Position numbers and translations under genes: made by a program. This document shows positions 1 through 13,900 of a stretch of DNA of 64,000 bases, one piece after another. Within the stretch, counting starts at the first letter, position 1. Each line of letters begins with the position of its first letter. Source of the DNA: Bolinopsis microptera (Eukaryota > Ctenophora > Tentaculata > Lobata > Bolinopsidae); contig NC_087078.1 in assembly GCF_026151205.1 (NCBI RefSeq), positions 11,752,494 to 11,816,493 of the forward strand, written 5' to 3'. The notes below the pieces were generated by a model. It had not been told where the DNA came from and did no database searches. It saw only the letters and a list, made by a program, of their open reading frames with translations.

Positions 1-3000
1 AACAGTCCACATCTCGGACACCATCCACCCCGGCACCAAGATCTCCCTCCAATCCTACATCATGTACAGGTCGGACTCTCCGGGTGCTCTCCAGAGGAGA
101 AGCAAGACCAGCTACCCTGACAGTGTGTTGAGCAGTGTGCCTCAGACTACTGCTATTCTGGTGACACAGCACAACAGTGACGCTGTCTCTATTGGGGAGA
201 CGGTGCAAATATCGTGTCTGATATCTATACCTAGGGGTATGCTTGATCTGTCGGTCCATGCTTCTGGCGATGGAACTGATTCAGTTCTCATGACGGGGAT
301 CTCAAGTAATATGACTTCTCTGACTTATGAGAACCTGCAGATAACTAAAGGTTTAAACCATGGGTTGATGAGCTACACAAAGCTTTACAATCCTCCTGAA
401 GATCCTGTCCGTAATGTGCTCTTCACAATCGCACCTCAGATTTATGACTCCGATGTGAATGTGGACGGGAGAAAGCTTTCGTTGAGACTTGTCATAGGAT
501 ATTCTCTTACAGAGAGGGATATGATTGAGGATGTCATCTTGTTTACACTGAAGATTGTCGAACCGGTTCTGGAGGTAATGTCTTCGGTGACACCGTCTCT
601 GGAAGCAGAGCTTGTCTACATTACCTTGCACTACTCGCATAGTACTCCGCCATACCTGAAAACTTCCAGTGCTAACGCTTATAGTGTTAATTCTACCATA
701 TCTCCCGCCTTTTCTTGTACAAGTGACCACGCTGAGGTGTCTGTGTCCAGCAACACTGTTGTCATCGACGTTTTGGAACTCGGCCAAGAGCTTAAAATCC
801 AGTTGTCATGTCAATCTTCTCCATCTATGGAACTCGGAAAACGCTCCGAGATTGTAATCGACTCAACTTACTCCAGCAACTCATTAAACGGACGCTCCGC
901 ACATCATCGAGTTAAAACTGGATTTGTCTACAAAAGCCAAGACCCTGTCCTAGACCTAAGCATCTCTGGCCTGGACGGCGAGAACAAGATCAAGCTGAAT
1001 GAGAATGTCGCTGTTGAACTTTCCATCAGATTGCCAGTTGGTGTTTTTCCAGGTTCTAAAATGAACTGGAGGTCCTCTGAAAACTTATTGTTCGTGGTAT
1101 ACGAGTGTTTGTTTGAAGGAGCTGATGTCATTACCAAGATCTCCATGAATAGTCTCGGTCAAGTAGCAGAGATGGGACCGTTAGTGAATGATGAAAGTGG
1201 ACGGACTATCGTGTGTGTTGGAGATCTGACCACAGTTGGAGAACTCATGACAATGCCTGGAGGGGTGACAGTTGCAGTGAACTACGGTATCAACACTGCC
1301 ATCATCTCACGAGCCATCCAGATAACAGTTCCCAGACTTCAAGTTGATTTTGAAGTAGCTGATGGTAGGGAGGTATCCGGGAATGAAATTATCACAACAA
1401 AGTTTACTATATCCCATATGGGGGAGTCGTCGGGTGATGCGTTTAACTTTTGGTTGAACTCTACTACAGACGGTGCTAGTATTGGTGGTAGTAATGAACT
1501 TAACACTCCTCTTGGACAGGTGAGATAACAAGTAAAGTTTGGTCAAATTTTAAAGATAATGATTTTTAACTGCAGCTGTACATCAAACTATTATTTGTTT
1601 TCTACATTAAAATAATCTGAAAAACTAATCTACATTCTTCCAGGTGACACTCTCCGATACCCGGTCCCTCAGTTTCACCCTAACAGTGAACCCTAATCTC
1701 CTCCCTCTCTCCCCGGTGTCCCTCACCACCAGATTCAGTTACTCGACTAGTCCTACTAGTGGGGCTTACTACACTCTCCCTGAGTTACAATTTAACGAGC
1801 TGAGGATCAGGGATATCAAGCTGGATGTCACTACTTGTCAGAACCAAAATAAGGTAAAGGGTACATTGTTATTATGTTTGTTTTGTATGGTAGTAAATAA
1901 TGGCTGCTGGTTATTTTTCATAATTGTGTGATCTTTATAACTTTATAAAGGTTCATCGACCAACAGATGTTCTGTGCTGATATTTAACTGTTTAGTCAAT
2001 AGGTATCGGTTGGAGGTCTTGGTTTCATCTGCATCACTATAACCCTACCTGTGTGCCGAACTGATCTTGATATCAACGTGAAACATCCCCTGTTAAACGA
2101 TAGGGAACTGGCTGAGGTGGTTGATGGTGCAAAGGTTTTTACTTGTTACTTGTAGGATTTTCGTTTCTGTTATCAGCTATAGGCATGATCAATAATTCTG
2201 TAAATTTGATAAATGAAACATTTTCTTCTCCACAGGTCTCATCGGGCAACCCCATCTCCACATCCTTCAAACAGAGGGCAGTCCGGCACCTCATAACCAG
2301 AACAGACCTCAGTATCCAGGATATCACCAACACTGGCTCGGAGCCAGATACTCTGTCCTTACAATTGCCCATCCTCGTGTTTGCTGACGAGGAAGTTTAC
2401 GATAATGATCTGGTGAAATTTACTCTGGTGATAAATCACAAAGTTTTTGGCGGGAAGAAGGAAACCAACGCGGAGGTATCTTTTACAGTCACAGAACCCA
2501 AGTTGAGTTTAAAGGTGACCATCTCAGATTCAAGTGACGAAAAATACCAAAAAGATGATACGATAACAATCAGCTACACCATCCGCCATACCCCAACTTC
2601 CTCAACTCCCGCCTACAAGTTAAAGTTAAAATCTAACAGCACCATGTTCCGTGAGTTATCCGCTGGTGTGATTGCCTCTAAACTGGAGAGTGGAGAGGAG
2701 AAGGAAGGGAGTGTCTCCCTAGTTCTTGGAGAGTTGCCAGAATTTGGGGCGGTTGAGGAAGTGAGGTTGGTGTTGGAGTATTGTAGTACTCCTACTGATG
2801 TGGGGAGGAAGTATTATCTGGTGGAGACGGCGGGTAGCATTGGTATCAGCGGTGTTTCAGGTAAATTTTATTATAAACTGCGGGATGTTCTCACTTTTCC
2901 ACATTTTTGATGACATTTTCTTGATTTTTTGTGAATAGCTATTAAATAGCTGTCCATAATTCACTGACGATTTTTGAATTGCAGCATCCATTAACCTCTC

Positions 3001-4961
3001 CCACGAACGAATTCCTATTGGACAAACCTTCACAATTTTCGTAAATACCGACATGCCGAAAGGAAAAGGAGATGTGAACATAACCGTGAACTGTGAGGAT
3101 CACTGTCAGTTCCTAACAGAGTTGAAACTGTTGACAGAGTTGAATTCAGCAGTTGTGAAAGGAAACACGTTGTTATTGTCTGACATGACCGGAGGTTGGT
3201 GTTGTACCTAGAAATCAGAATTGTGCCTCAAATCGGCGATCAATGTATTTATTTTTCTCTGCAATGAATTTCTCTTGAACTCAAGCCAGGCTTTTCTAAT
3301 TTCTTCATTTTAGGTCGGGAGCTCAAAATGGAAATTAACGGATATTTGACTGATGAAAGCATGAAAAACGCTAACATAACAGTTGATATCAACGGCAAGG
3401 TTGTGACACATCATCTGATACGTGTTGCTGAGATTTCTCTTAAGTTTGAGAATCTTAAAGGTGATAGAAAGGTACCACTGCGACGTATTTTATTAGATTT
3501 GGATTGAAAATAATATTTGTATTGATTTATAGAAAATGTGCTGTAAATTGTTGTTTCCATTAAACAAAATTAAATTATCACTAAATTTTGTACAATGCGT
3601 TAATTAAGATATTCACATAATCTGGTTTAATTTTCAGATGGTGGACGCAGGTAATAACGTTGAGAAATCCTTCGACCTGGTCTTCAACGGTACCGTGTAC
3701 GATATCAGAACCAGTCTCTCATGCAACTACACACATTCCACCGACTTATCTTGTCAAGATAACAATTGCACTATCACTGCAACTATCAGCAATAATATCC
3801 CAGATGCTACACCAGTCACCTGTGATCTGACTGTTACAGCTAAATCTCACCCTCTTTACGGGAGAGGCTATGAGTTTGTGGAGACTATTGAAATTGGTCA
3901 CTCTCCGTCTGTAGAAGTTTCGTTGGAGCCAGTGGATAGTTCTCTATCTGTTGGGAACTCTCTTGAAAGTTTACTGAGGATAAATGTGTCTGAAGTGGTA
4001 GCATTTGTAGAGGTTGAGGTTCTGTGTGGAAATGACGAGGACTTTATTTTGACTGAGGTTGAGTTAGTTAGATCTCTTGAAAGCGTCATCGTGGTTGAGG
4101 GTAAACGAGAACTGGAGTCCTCGTGTGCCAAGATCAGCTTGTCATTCTCTCCATCGGTTCCTACTGACCAGCTGAAATATCAGATTGTTACCCTAAAGAG
4201 CAGCCTTATTCTCACCAAAATGAACAATAACCTGGCAGTAATGAACTACAAAATCATTGTCGGATCTGAAGCATCAGACCTATTAACACAGAAAATATCA
4301 ACCTGTACTCCAAGTGTTACCATAGATTCTTCTCTCGTATCTTCTGGGTCACCGTACATCAAATCAGAAGAAGAGATATCCTACAAAATCCTTGTCTCCA
4401 ATACAGCCAGCTGCTCTTTCTTCATTAAAACTTTGGAATACCTCATCAAGCCCACTGATGCTAGCAACATTGAAAAGAGAAATGTTAATATTCAGTCTGA
4501 GGAGACGCTAGAATTCCAATTTGATATCAAGATGTTTCCGGAGAAGCTCATGATGCTTGAACCTGTGTTGACGGTTCTTGTTGGAACTTCACTGCTCTCT
4601 GAGTTTTCTCTCGACATCAGCCGGTATACATATTTCTTAATCGTTTGAGTAGTGTTAAATAAATTTTGTAAAATGAACGACAATTAATCCCTTGACGTGA
4701 TCATTGAGCTCGTGAGATGAATTTAGCTGAGACATACGTACATTTAACATATAATTTTCAGCGATATGGTGCTGCCCCGAGCGTACCTTATCTCACCGGT
4801 GGTTATCCTAACTCCTCCTCAATTCTCTCTCCTGCCCCATGAGGTCCTGAAGGTTACACTAGACCTATCTATTCCTTATCTTGTTGGAGGTACTGGACAG
4901 ATTGATGTTACTAGTTCAACTATTGGGTGTGTCCTCCTGTTCTCGAGTATACGTTTTACAG
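1..4961 (+). CDS. N-proximal exon block of the large beta-sandwich protein (8 exons)
   Basis: The reading frame is open from base 2, so the first exon enters from outside the window. It ends at an AG|gtgaga donor after base 1519 (506 codons, unusually long here). The next three junctions are phase 0, then introns move to phases 1, 1, 0, 2 and 1. The long exon 3638-4623 (about 328 codons) carries several cysteines and sequons. At least four beta-sandwich-like units can be seen by eye, for example around 2500-2650, where 'TISYTIRHT' is followed by 'PAYKLKLKS'. The introns here are short (about 100-170 bp) and hold nothing else recognisable. Confidence 0.75.
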
Positions 4962-7900
4962 GTGGGTACCGTGGGTTTTTTCATTCAAGCAAATCGAGGA
5001 TGTTCAAAGGGTGCAGGATGTTCAGCGCGACAAAATACCGGTAGACATTATTTCGTAGGCCCTAAAGTTGCTCCTCCAGATCCAGTCTTACCCTTCAATT
5101 GGATATAACTCAATAGCTGAAGTAGCTCTGTAAGACTGGCCTCCAGCTCGCCATTTTTTCCTTTTCACCCTTTTGAAAAAAGGCACTAGTGAAAGGTTAC
5201 GAATGGAGGTTTTTGCAGAAAAACGTGGATTTTGGAGAACGAGATAGGTTTTTTTTTGGAAAACGAAATTAGATATATACAGAATAGTATTACAGGTTAT
5301 ATATTATGAAAATCATCATTGCAAAAATAAAACCCAGTCCATGGGACTGGAAAAATTAGTTGACTTTCGATTCGAAAGAGTTAAATTCTAAATCATCCAT
5401 GTTAGATAATTCGTAAGTTTTGTTTGAGGTATTTCTTGATCCTCTAATACACAATAAAATTAATTTCCTAATTAAAAATGATAATTTACACCGATAATAA
5501 TTTATAATATCGTTGTAATTCTGCTTCTTCTTATAAGCAAGTTTGTTGCAAAGCAGTTTCTCAAATGTCCTGGCTTGAGGTCCCATGCCACCCGTTACTG
5601 AATATATTAATGGAGCGAATGACCCGTGCTCTACATAAAGTATTCTCTCGTTGTAGCATCGTGTTTTCTGTCTCTCGGCGTTCTCCATTGTCTTCTTTGT
5701 CGAATGTTGAAGGTAGGAATTAGAATTAGGATTAATTACCTTAACATCGAAAAAAGCCACTTGGAGAACGAGATAGGTGGGTTTAAATATGTCGTGTGTT
5801 CGTTCGTTACCATGCAACGAAAAAGTTGGGCGCGCGCGAGGATTGCTTGCGGAGATGTGATGTATAGATAGCCTGTGATCTATGAATGCGCGGCGCGACT
5901 GTGTATATGATGCATGTAATGTATAATATTACTATTAGGTAATACACCCAATTTGTACGTGGCACGCGTAGTGTATTGGTGTGTACACGAGTATAGTTTA
6001 CCTTTGCTGATAATTTCTTGAATTACAGATACAAGTTAAGTTCTACGGCAATTGAACTGAATTTCAAGTGTTTTCCGTATTTGATGCATAATTGATCAAT
6101 ATTATTATCATGAAGATTGAAGTGAGCTGATTGGAACTTATAGTAATACTTAAATTTATAGTAAATGTGAAATGGAAATCTAGCGTCCGCCAAAACGAAA
6201 CAACGGGCGCAATTCTTGTTGAGTTTCAACTTTTCACTTGCAGGTTATTGTGTGTACCTGGATACATATTTGCTTTATTATCAACCAATCGTTATAAATG
6301 CCTGAAGGGGGCGGAGGTTTCGTTTCCTTTAAATAATAAATTTGTATCATGGAATTATTAAATATAAATTTTCAGGTTCAGATCTATCAGTTTCCCAGCT
6401 ATCATCCCGTGCTATCCAGATCCAATCCTTCTCCGTCTCCAAACGTAGCCAAGACTCATACCTCCTCACGTCTACCTCCCTCCTATCCCTGATATACACT
6501 CTGGAGGTGCCAGAAGAGCGGGATCAGTACGAGATGAGTCTCACTACCACTCTGGGAGAGTCGGAGGTGGCGATCAGTAGGACGGTGTGTAACATTCTAT
6601 CATTCAGTAGTAATGTTTGATTAGTTGTTAAGTTAAACTGTTTTAAGCTAGTGAATTATTTAATAAATATCATGTGATCGAAAAAATCATACATATTAGA
6701 TAATATATTATCTGGTATTTCTTTGGAAAACGTAATTTTTGTACAATGTTGGAATGTGTTACAATCTGCAACGAGTTGAATAACTCAGTTTATCTGACAG
6801 GTTGAAGTAAGGACACCTCGTCTGGTGGTGAAGATGGAGAGTGGAGACCGAGGTGTTGGGTACATTCCTGGAGACATTGTCTTGCTCTCACTCACTGTGT
6901 CGGTCAGTAATCTGCATGACTTTCAGGGGACCGTAGGAAGTTATTTATCTTAACTATCTGTATTATATTTTACTTTGTCAGTTAACCGTCACGTGATCAT
7001 ATCAAATATTTCCAACATTTCTCTAGAGATATAACATATATAAGAAAAAGAGTTATAAACAACAGTACAGGTTCTTGCTCACAATCCACTATCCTCAGCA
7101 CAGTGAAGATTCGCGGAGTGACGCTGAACATCCCGTATTATTGGTTAACACTCCCCACATTTGTGAAGACAGCACTGTTCTTACTGGACTAGTTCAGGTA
7201 CTGTTCCATTCTTAAAGTTAGTGCAACACTTAGTGTAACACTTAGTGTAACACTTAGTTTAACACTTAGTTTAACACTTAATGTAACACTCAGTGTAACA
7301 GTTTAATGCAACACTTAGTGTAACACTTAGTGTAACACTCCCCACATATGTGAAGACAGCACTGTTCTTACTGGACTAGTTCAGGTACTGTTCCATTCTT
7401 AAAGTTAGTGCAACACTTAGTTTAACACTTAGTGTAACCCTTAGTGTAACACTTAGTGTAACACTTAGTTTAACAGTTAGTGTAACCCTTAGTGTAACAC
7501 TCCCCACATATGTGAAGATAGCACTGCTCTTACTGGACTAGTTCAGGTACTGTTCCACTCTTAAAGTTAGTGTGCAGAGCCAGTCAAGTTTTAAAACAAG
7601 CTGTTACTTTGAATGGTTGTTAATTATTCTGCGGTCAAAGTAGATCTACAGAAAAATTGATGACAGAATTAATTTAAAATCTAATTCTTGATTTATGTTT
7701 CGATCCAGCGTAAGACTGCTACAATATTGCCTCACTAAAGTTACTATATCAAACAAGCTAAATTTATACCATCTATGTTTCATAAAATGTATACCATCTA
7801 TGTTTCATAAAATTTATTGCTCGGTAACATTCTAACACATTCAGGTTAAAACTATAAACAGCACGACACAATCAGTTTCATTACCAGACATCTCACTTGA

Positions 7901-10900
7901 AGAGGAGATACTTATCTCGATACAATGTGAGATACCAGACACGACTGATACGGAGGGAAAGAGTTACACCTACAACGTCCTTCTTAATTACATGTTGGTC
8001 CATTTTTAATGTTCTACATATGTGTTAAAATGTCATTTTGTTGAAGGGCCCGGGTTCAGGTTCTTACCTATTTCGCAAACTAAACGAGAAAAAATGTTTT
8101 TATGAATGACCATGTAAACTCCATATTAATTATCAAACCAATTTCAGGAGTCCAAGTTTTGATTCATCCGAAGAGGGTTGGAATTATAGTAAAGCTTTCC
8201 AAACAAACTTACAGCTTGGAGAGCCGGAGATAAGTTTCAACATAACAACAGTCCCTACACCGGAAACATTACAATCTATCAGATGCAAGGTTCGCATTGA
8301 TTCGTCTTTATTCGTCTTTATTCTTTTTTATATGTCTTTATTCGTCTTTATTCGTCTTTATTTGTCTTTATTCGTCTTTATTCGTCTTCATTCGTCTTTA
8401 TTCGTCTTCAAGAGTCATTCTGACTCTTAGTATTTGCATTTCATCTCCTAATTTATTAACCTGATTAAACTATATATATATATTAAACTATTTCAGGTTC
8501 TCTTAAGAAAAGGAAGCTCTGATCTGACAGTTTACCTGGAGCTCTCAGAGGATCTGTCAATACAAAAACTAAGTCTTGTGGAGGTGGGGGCATTCCTGTC
8601 TTTTGAAGATGATGACGTGTATGATGTGAGTCTTGATGATGGAACGTTCGTGGAGGCAACTGAAGATGGGCTTACTCTGTCCTTAGGTATGGTTACAGGT
8701 TTAAAAGTTTTAAAATGTGACACGCTGAAAGCTGCCATTAAACCTTGCCATAGTGAATATTGATCTACCCGAAATTGTGCTGCACGCGCAGCTCGCAGTG
8801 GGGAAAACCAATGTGCATTAAAATGCGATTTGTATTTCGGATTAAAGACCACAGTATTAATGCGAAACTGTGCACCTCGGTAGTTGATAGCACGAGTCAC
8901 GACCCCAGGCCATGACCACAAGGCCACACTAAGTTATCATCAGTGTGCTAATGTTCATTCCCTCTACCACTCACGCAGTCCAGTGCTGCACTAAGTTCAT
9001 ACCGGCATGTTAATGTTCATTCCCTCTCCCAATCACTCATTCGGGCAGTGCAGCACTATACTGGCTACCGATTAGATAAGCTCAAAGCTCATTAATCTCC
9101 TGCTTCACTTGGCGAGGAGGATTGTTTGTTGGTATATTATCGCAAACAATACTTGATATCGCTGATTTGATGATAAACATCCAGGGAGGGCCCTAAAATA
9201 CTTCTCGCATGAACTCCACCACTTTGCCACCAGCACTTTCCGCTTGGTTACTGTATCTGGCACTCTATGTCGCGTGTGGAGGTGATATCTGAAGATGAGA
9301 CGAGAAGAGGAGAAGGTATGGAGTGTTTGGAATCAGACCGGACTGTCTCCAGTTCATGGCGACTCCAAACAGATTTTTGGGTGTTTTCACTATGTGTACC
9401 TTCTTTATCACCTTCACTCTGTCCATGAACTCGATTGTGTTGGACAGTATTGAGAGGAACTTCAACTTGTCAAGTGTGAAGTCGAGCACTTTAGTGGCAG
9501 TCACTGATCTCTCTGGAGTTATCAGTGCTATCTTTGTCAGTCAGCTCTGTGATAAGTTCAAAGTGAGGTGGTTATCAGTGGGAAAGTTGTTGTTTATTGT
9601 TGGTGTCATCATCCTGTTGGGTTGTCAGAGGATGGTCGATATTGAGACTATATTCGAGAATAGTCTCAACTTCACTGGAACAACCTCTTTGCCAGAAATA
9701 TGTGCCAAGGACACGTGCAGTTCCCAGCCCGCCAACTCTTTCGGAACTGTTTACTATATCCTGCTCATATCGTACATCCTGCAAGGTATCGGCATCACCC
9801 CTCAGGGAATACTAGGCGTTACCTACATTGACGAGCTCTACCACCCAACTAAAGTGGCTTTTATCCTGGCTATCCAGGGTGGTATCTCTCTTATAGGGTA
9901 CCCTGTATCCATCTTGGTGGGAGGATGGCTCCTGAGACGGTGGGTAACATTGGGACCTCCTCCTCCCGTACTCAATCCTAGATCTCCAGCCTGGATTGGT
10001 GCGTGGTGGCTCGGTTTCCTTCTCGGACTGATCCCACTGATCCTGTTGACCATACCTTTGGTGGGGTTTCCCAGACAAATGCCCGCTGCTTTGAAAATTA
10101 GTCGTGCCAAAGAAGAGATGGGAATAAGGTATTCCTTCAACCAAACGGACGAGGAGACCAGAACCTCGGTTAGCATGGACGTTAAGAAGTTTTTAAAGCG
10201 ACTATTTGGGAATAAATCTTTGCTTTTTCTTCTTCTCGGGGATATTGTTCAGTTTCTCCAGGTAGCTGCTTTTATCCTCTTCACCCCAAAGTTCATGGCT
10301 CATGCTTTTAACCTGGATAGCACTTCTGTGGGTCTCTACATCTGCATCATCTATGGTATATCCTTTCCCCTTGGATCAATTATTGGGGGAATATTCACGA
10401 AACTTTTCAAGATGACTGGAAAAGGAGCAGCGCTTTTCATGGCAATCACAACACTTATCAGTTCTCCATTTCTACTGGGAAACTTGTTTTATTGTCAACA
10501 AGTACCTTTTGCTGGAGTGACCCATCCTTACGCTGGAAATAGCAGTGTAAGTGGTGGATTTGGCGCATCCAAATCTGGTATTCAAGACAGCCAGTCCGGT
10601 TTGAAAAGCCACTGTAACGAGGAATGTGAGTGTACAACCATGCTCTATAATCCAGTATGTGGGACTGACAACCTAACATACTTCTCCCCTTGTTTCGCTG
10701 GGTGTCAGGGCAGTCCCTCTCTGCGCGGCGGTGTACTGCTCTATACTAACTGCACGTGCGTTGTAAACACGGAGACGCCATCAGACGGAGGGACCGCGCG
10801 AGCAGGACGATGCCCGACAGAGGACTGTAACGGTAAACTGATCGTGTACCTTATCTGTGCCTTCCTGTACATGTTACTGAGGTTTATAGCGTACCCACCT

Positions 10901-13900
10901 CACCAGCTAGTCTACCTGAGGATAGTCGCGGAAGAGGACAGGGCTGCAGCACAGGGTCTCCGGACCATCACCACCAAACTATTCGGCCAGATCCCCGGTC
11001 CCATCCTCATCGGGTACCTTGTTGATAATTACTGCTACGTGTGGAAGACGAGCTGCGAGGATGACTCCAACTGCTGGTTCTACAACATGGACGGGCTTAC
11101 CAAGATTCTGGGAGCTGTTTACTTCGTGTTTATTTTCGTAGCTTCAATATTTTTCCTGTTGTGTTGGTATACTTTCCCAGAGAGGGGTTTTACTTCTGGA
11201 CAGAGAAGGGGGAGTAAATGTGGGGTTAACTCAGTCCAACCTGCTTCACTTGATATTGAGGACAATGCGAGTGATCTCAATACTAAAACACAATCTTTTG
11301 TGTGAAAACCAAAACTCGAAGAGAGTCACGTGATTATAAAACAACAGCGTTTTGTGTGAACTCATGAGCTAAATAGTAAACAACTATAACGACTGTTGGA
11401 TATATATATATTATACATATGCGTAGTGGCCTGCTTGTTCATACGTATAAAATTCAGGATGATAAATATATTATCTGATCCCATCAAATATTTTTGTTGT
11501 ATGTATTGAAATATCTTAATAATAAGAATCTCTATGTCTAATCGTTATACAGTTACAATTATTTGACAAACGAATTTACTTTCAATTCTACGGTTGAAGT
11601 TAACGTGAAATAGTTACAACAAGCTAAAATTAAATCAGAGTGTTCAACTGCGGGAATGTTTAACTGTACCTCGCAGGAGAGGTGATATGTAGCAACGAAA
11701 CGAAGGACAGAAGAGCTAACTCGTTTGTACTGGAGCTCTCTGTGTTCATCAACACCTCCCACAAAACGGATCAGTACGTGACTGGAAGTGTCCGGTTTGG
11801 CAGGTGGGTCACGTGATAGTTTACAAGATTAACTACTCATAAATAACTCATATATTGTCTTAAACTATGGGGTCAATAAATTAGTTAGCATCGATTCAGT
11901 CTGTCCATCATGGGTCTCATTTTTGAATGAAGAGTCCTTGAAGAGTCCCAATACTAAACAAAAAACCGCTCAAACTTCAGTCGGTGACCACTCACTAAGT
12001 CCAAGCTCAATATATTTTAAGTGGACCCTCATGGTGACTATGGAATGTGAATCGCAACTGAAAATGGGCGTTAACTCTAACAACACGGCTAACTCTGTGA
12101 ATGCCTTCACAAAATCCAACACAAATTAGAGCACTGAATAGTCTGACCTCCCCGCTGCTCCATGACCACAATCTGACGCCATCAGAAGGGCATAGCTTGC
12201 CCGTCATGCTGATACGTGAAACGTGGATATCGATCGTCAGATTATCAAAATCATTGTTTGAGAGAAACATCCCTTAGTCCTTACGATCTATTTACGTTTG
12301 ATTCTAATTCATTGACTTTTTAAAAAAGTCTGTCGAATGTTAAACAAGTCAATTGTTTTACATGTTATGCATGCATCGCACTCACATTTACATCATTCAC
12401 AATCACAACATGTATATAATATACTGGCACCATGGTTCTACACGGGAGTCTTATGCATAATGAGTGTGTTAAAAGCCGGATTTGTGAGCTCACAGACTAG
12501 TAAACCGATAAGTCAATACTGGTATAAAAACTGAGTACTCACCAGATCTTCGTTAGAATTTTTACTTTGCGATCTTTTATCTTCGGGGGAGCTGTTTTAT
12601 CTTGTATTGAACGGAAATGGCACTTTATTTGATGATTATCACTTTTATCTTGGGCTATGTTATCAATTGCACAAGGTAAAGACGGAAAGATATTGTTTAA
12701 GATTTAAGGAAATTCTATAGAATAATAATTGCATGATGAAAAGGGGGCTCCGGTTTGCTATAAATATTGACATATGTATCAATACGATTTAGTGCATGGA
12801 AAACGTTCCAGATCTTGATTTTGGTCCACATTTTATCCAAGTACCTCAGCTACAATTATTATCATTGCAGAGGAGAAGACACGGCCACTCTACCGGTAAA
12901 AGTTCAGATCCCAGAGCTGGACGTGAATATCCAGTGTGAGGTTGACGGTGCTGATTGTGGTGACGTTATTGAAGTGAACTCTAAATCTCTTGTAACTTAC
13001 ATCGTGACTATTTACCACACGTGAGTTTGTTTGCGTGTTTGTTTGTGTGTTTGTTTGTGTGTTTGTTTGTGTGTTTGTTTGTGTGTTTGTTTGTTTGTGA
13101 TTTTGTTTGTGAGGTTTCTGTAATAATAAAGGCAACGGGGCTTGGGATGACTGATGAGGTTCACAATCATTAGAACACAATTTAAGGAATGTGCTGCATA
13201 TCAAGTGCTGGTACAGAACTCTACCATAGAATACATGATGATCAATAGTCTCATGAGTCATTTGAAAGAGTGACAGATAGATTATAGATTATAGAACTAG
13301 ATAATCATTTGGGTAATCTAAGTGCTGAGTTAGAGGGTAAGATAAGTGCTGGGTTAGAGGGTAAGATAAGTGCTGGGTTAGAGGGTAAGATAAGTGCTGG
13401 GTTAAAGGGTAAGATAAGTGCTGGGTTAGAGGGTAAGATAAGTGCTGGGTTAGAGGGCAAGATAAGTGCTGGGTTAGAGGGTAAGATAAGTGCTGAGTTA
13501 GAGGGTAAGATAAGTGCTGAGTTAGAGGGTAAGATAAGTGCTGAGTTAGAGGGTAAGATAAGTGCTGGGTTAGAGGATAAGATAAGTGCTGAGTTAGAGG
13601 GTAAGATAAGTGCTGGGTTAGAGGGTAAGATAAGTGCTCAGTTAGAGGGTAAGATAAGCGCTGGGTTAGAGGGTAAGATAAGTGCTGGGTTAGAGGGTAA
13701 GATAAGTGCTGGGTTAGAGGGTAAGATAAGTGCTGGGTTAGAGGGTAAGATAAGTGCTGGGTTAGAGGGTAAGATAAGTGCTGGGTTAGAGGGTAAGATA
13801 AGTGCTGGGTTAGAGGGTAAGATAAGTGCTGGGTTAGAGGGTAAGATAAGTGCTGGGTTAGCGGGTAAGATAAGTGCTGGGTTAGATGGTAAGATAAGTG

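Noticed and set aside
353-787. 144-codon minus-strand ORF
   Set aside because: Shadow of the long coding exon at 1-1519.
9209-9292. Short ORF with signal-like sequence just upstream of the OATP gene
   Set aside because: In frame with the transporter but separated by two stop codons; kept only as a possible mini-exon donor.
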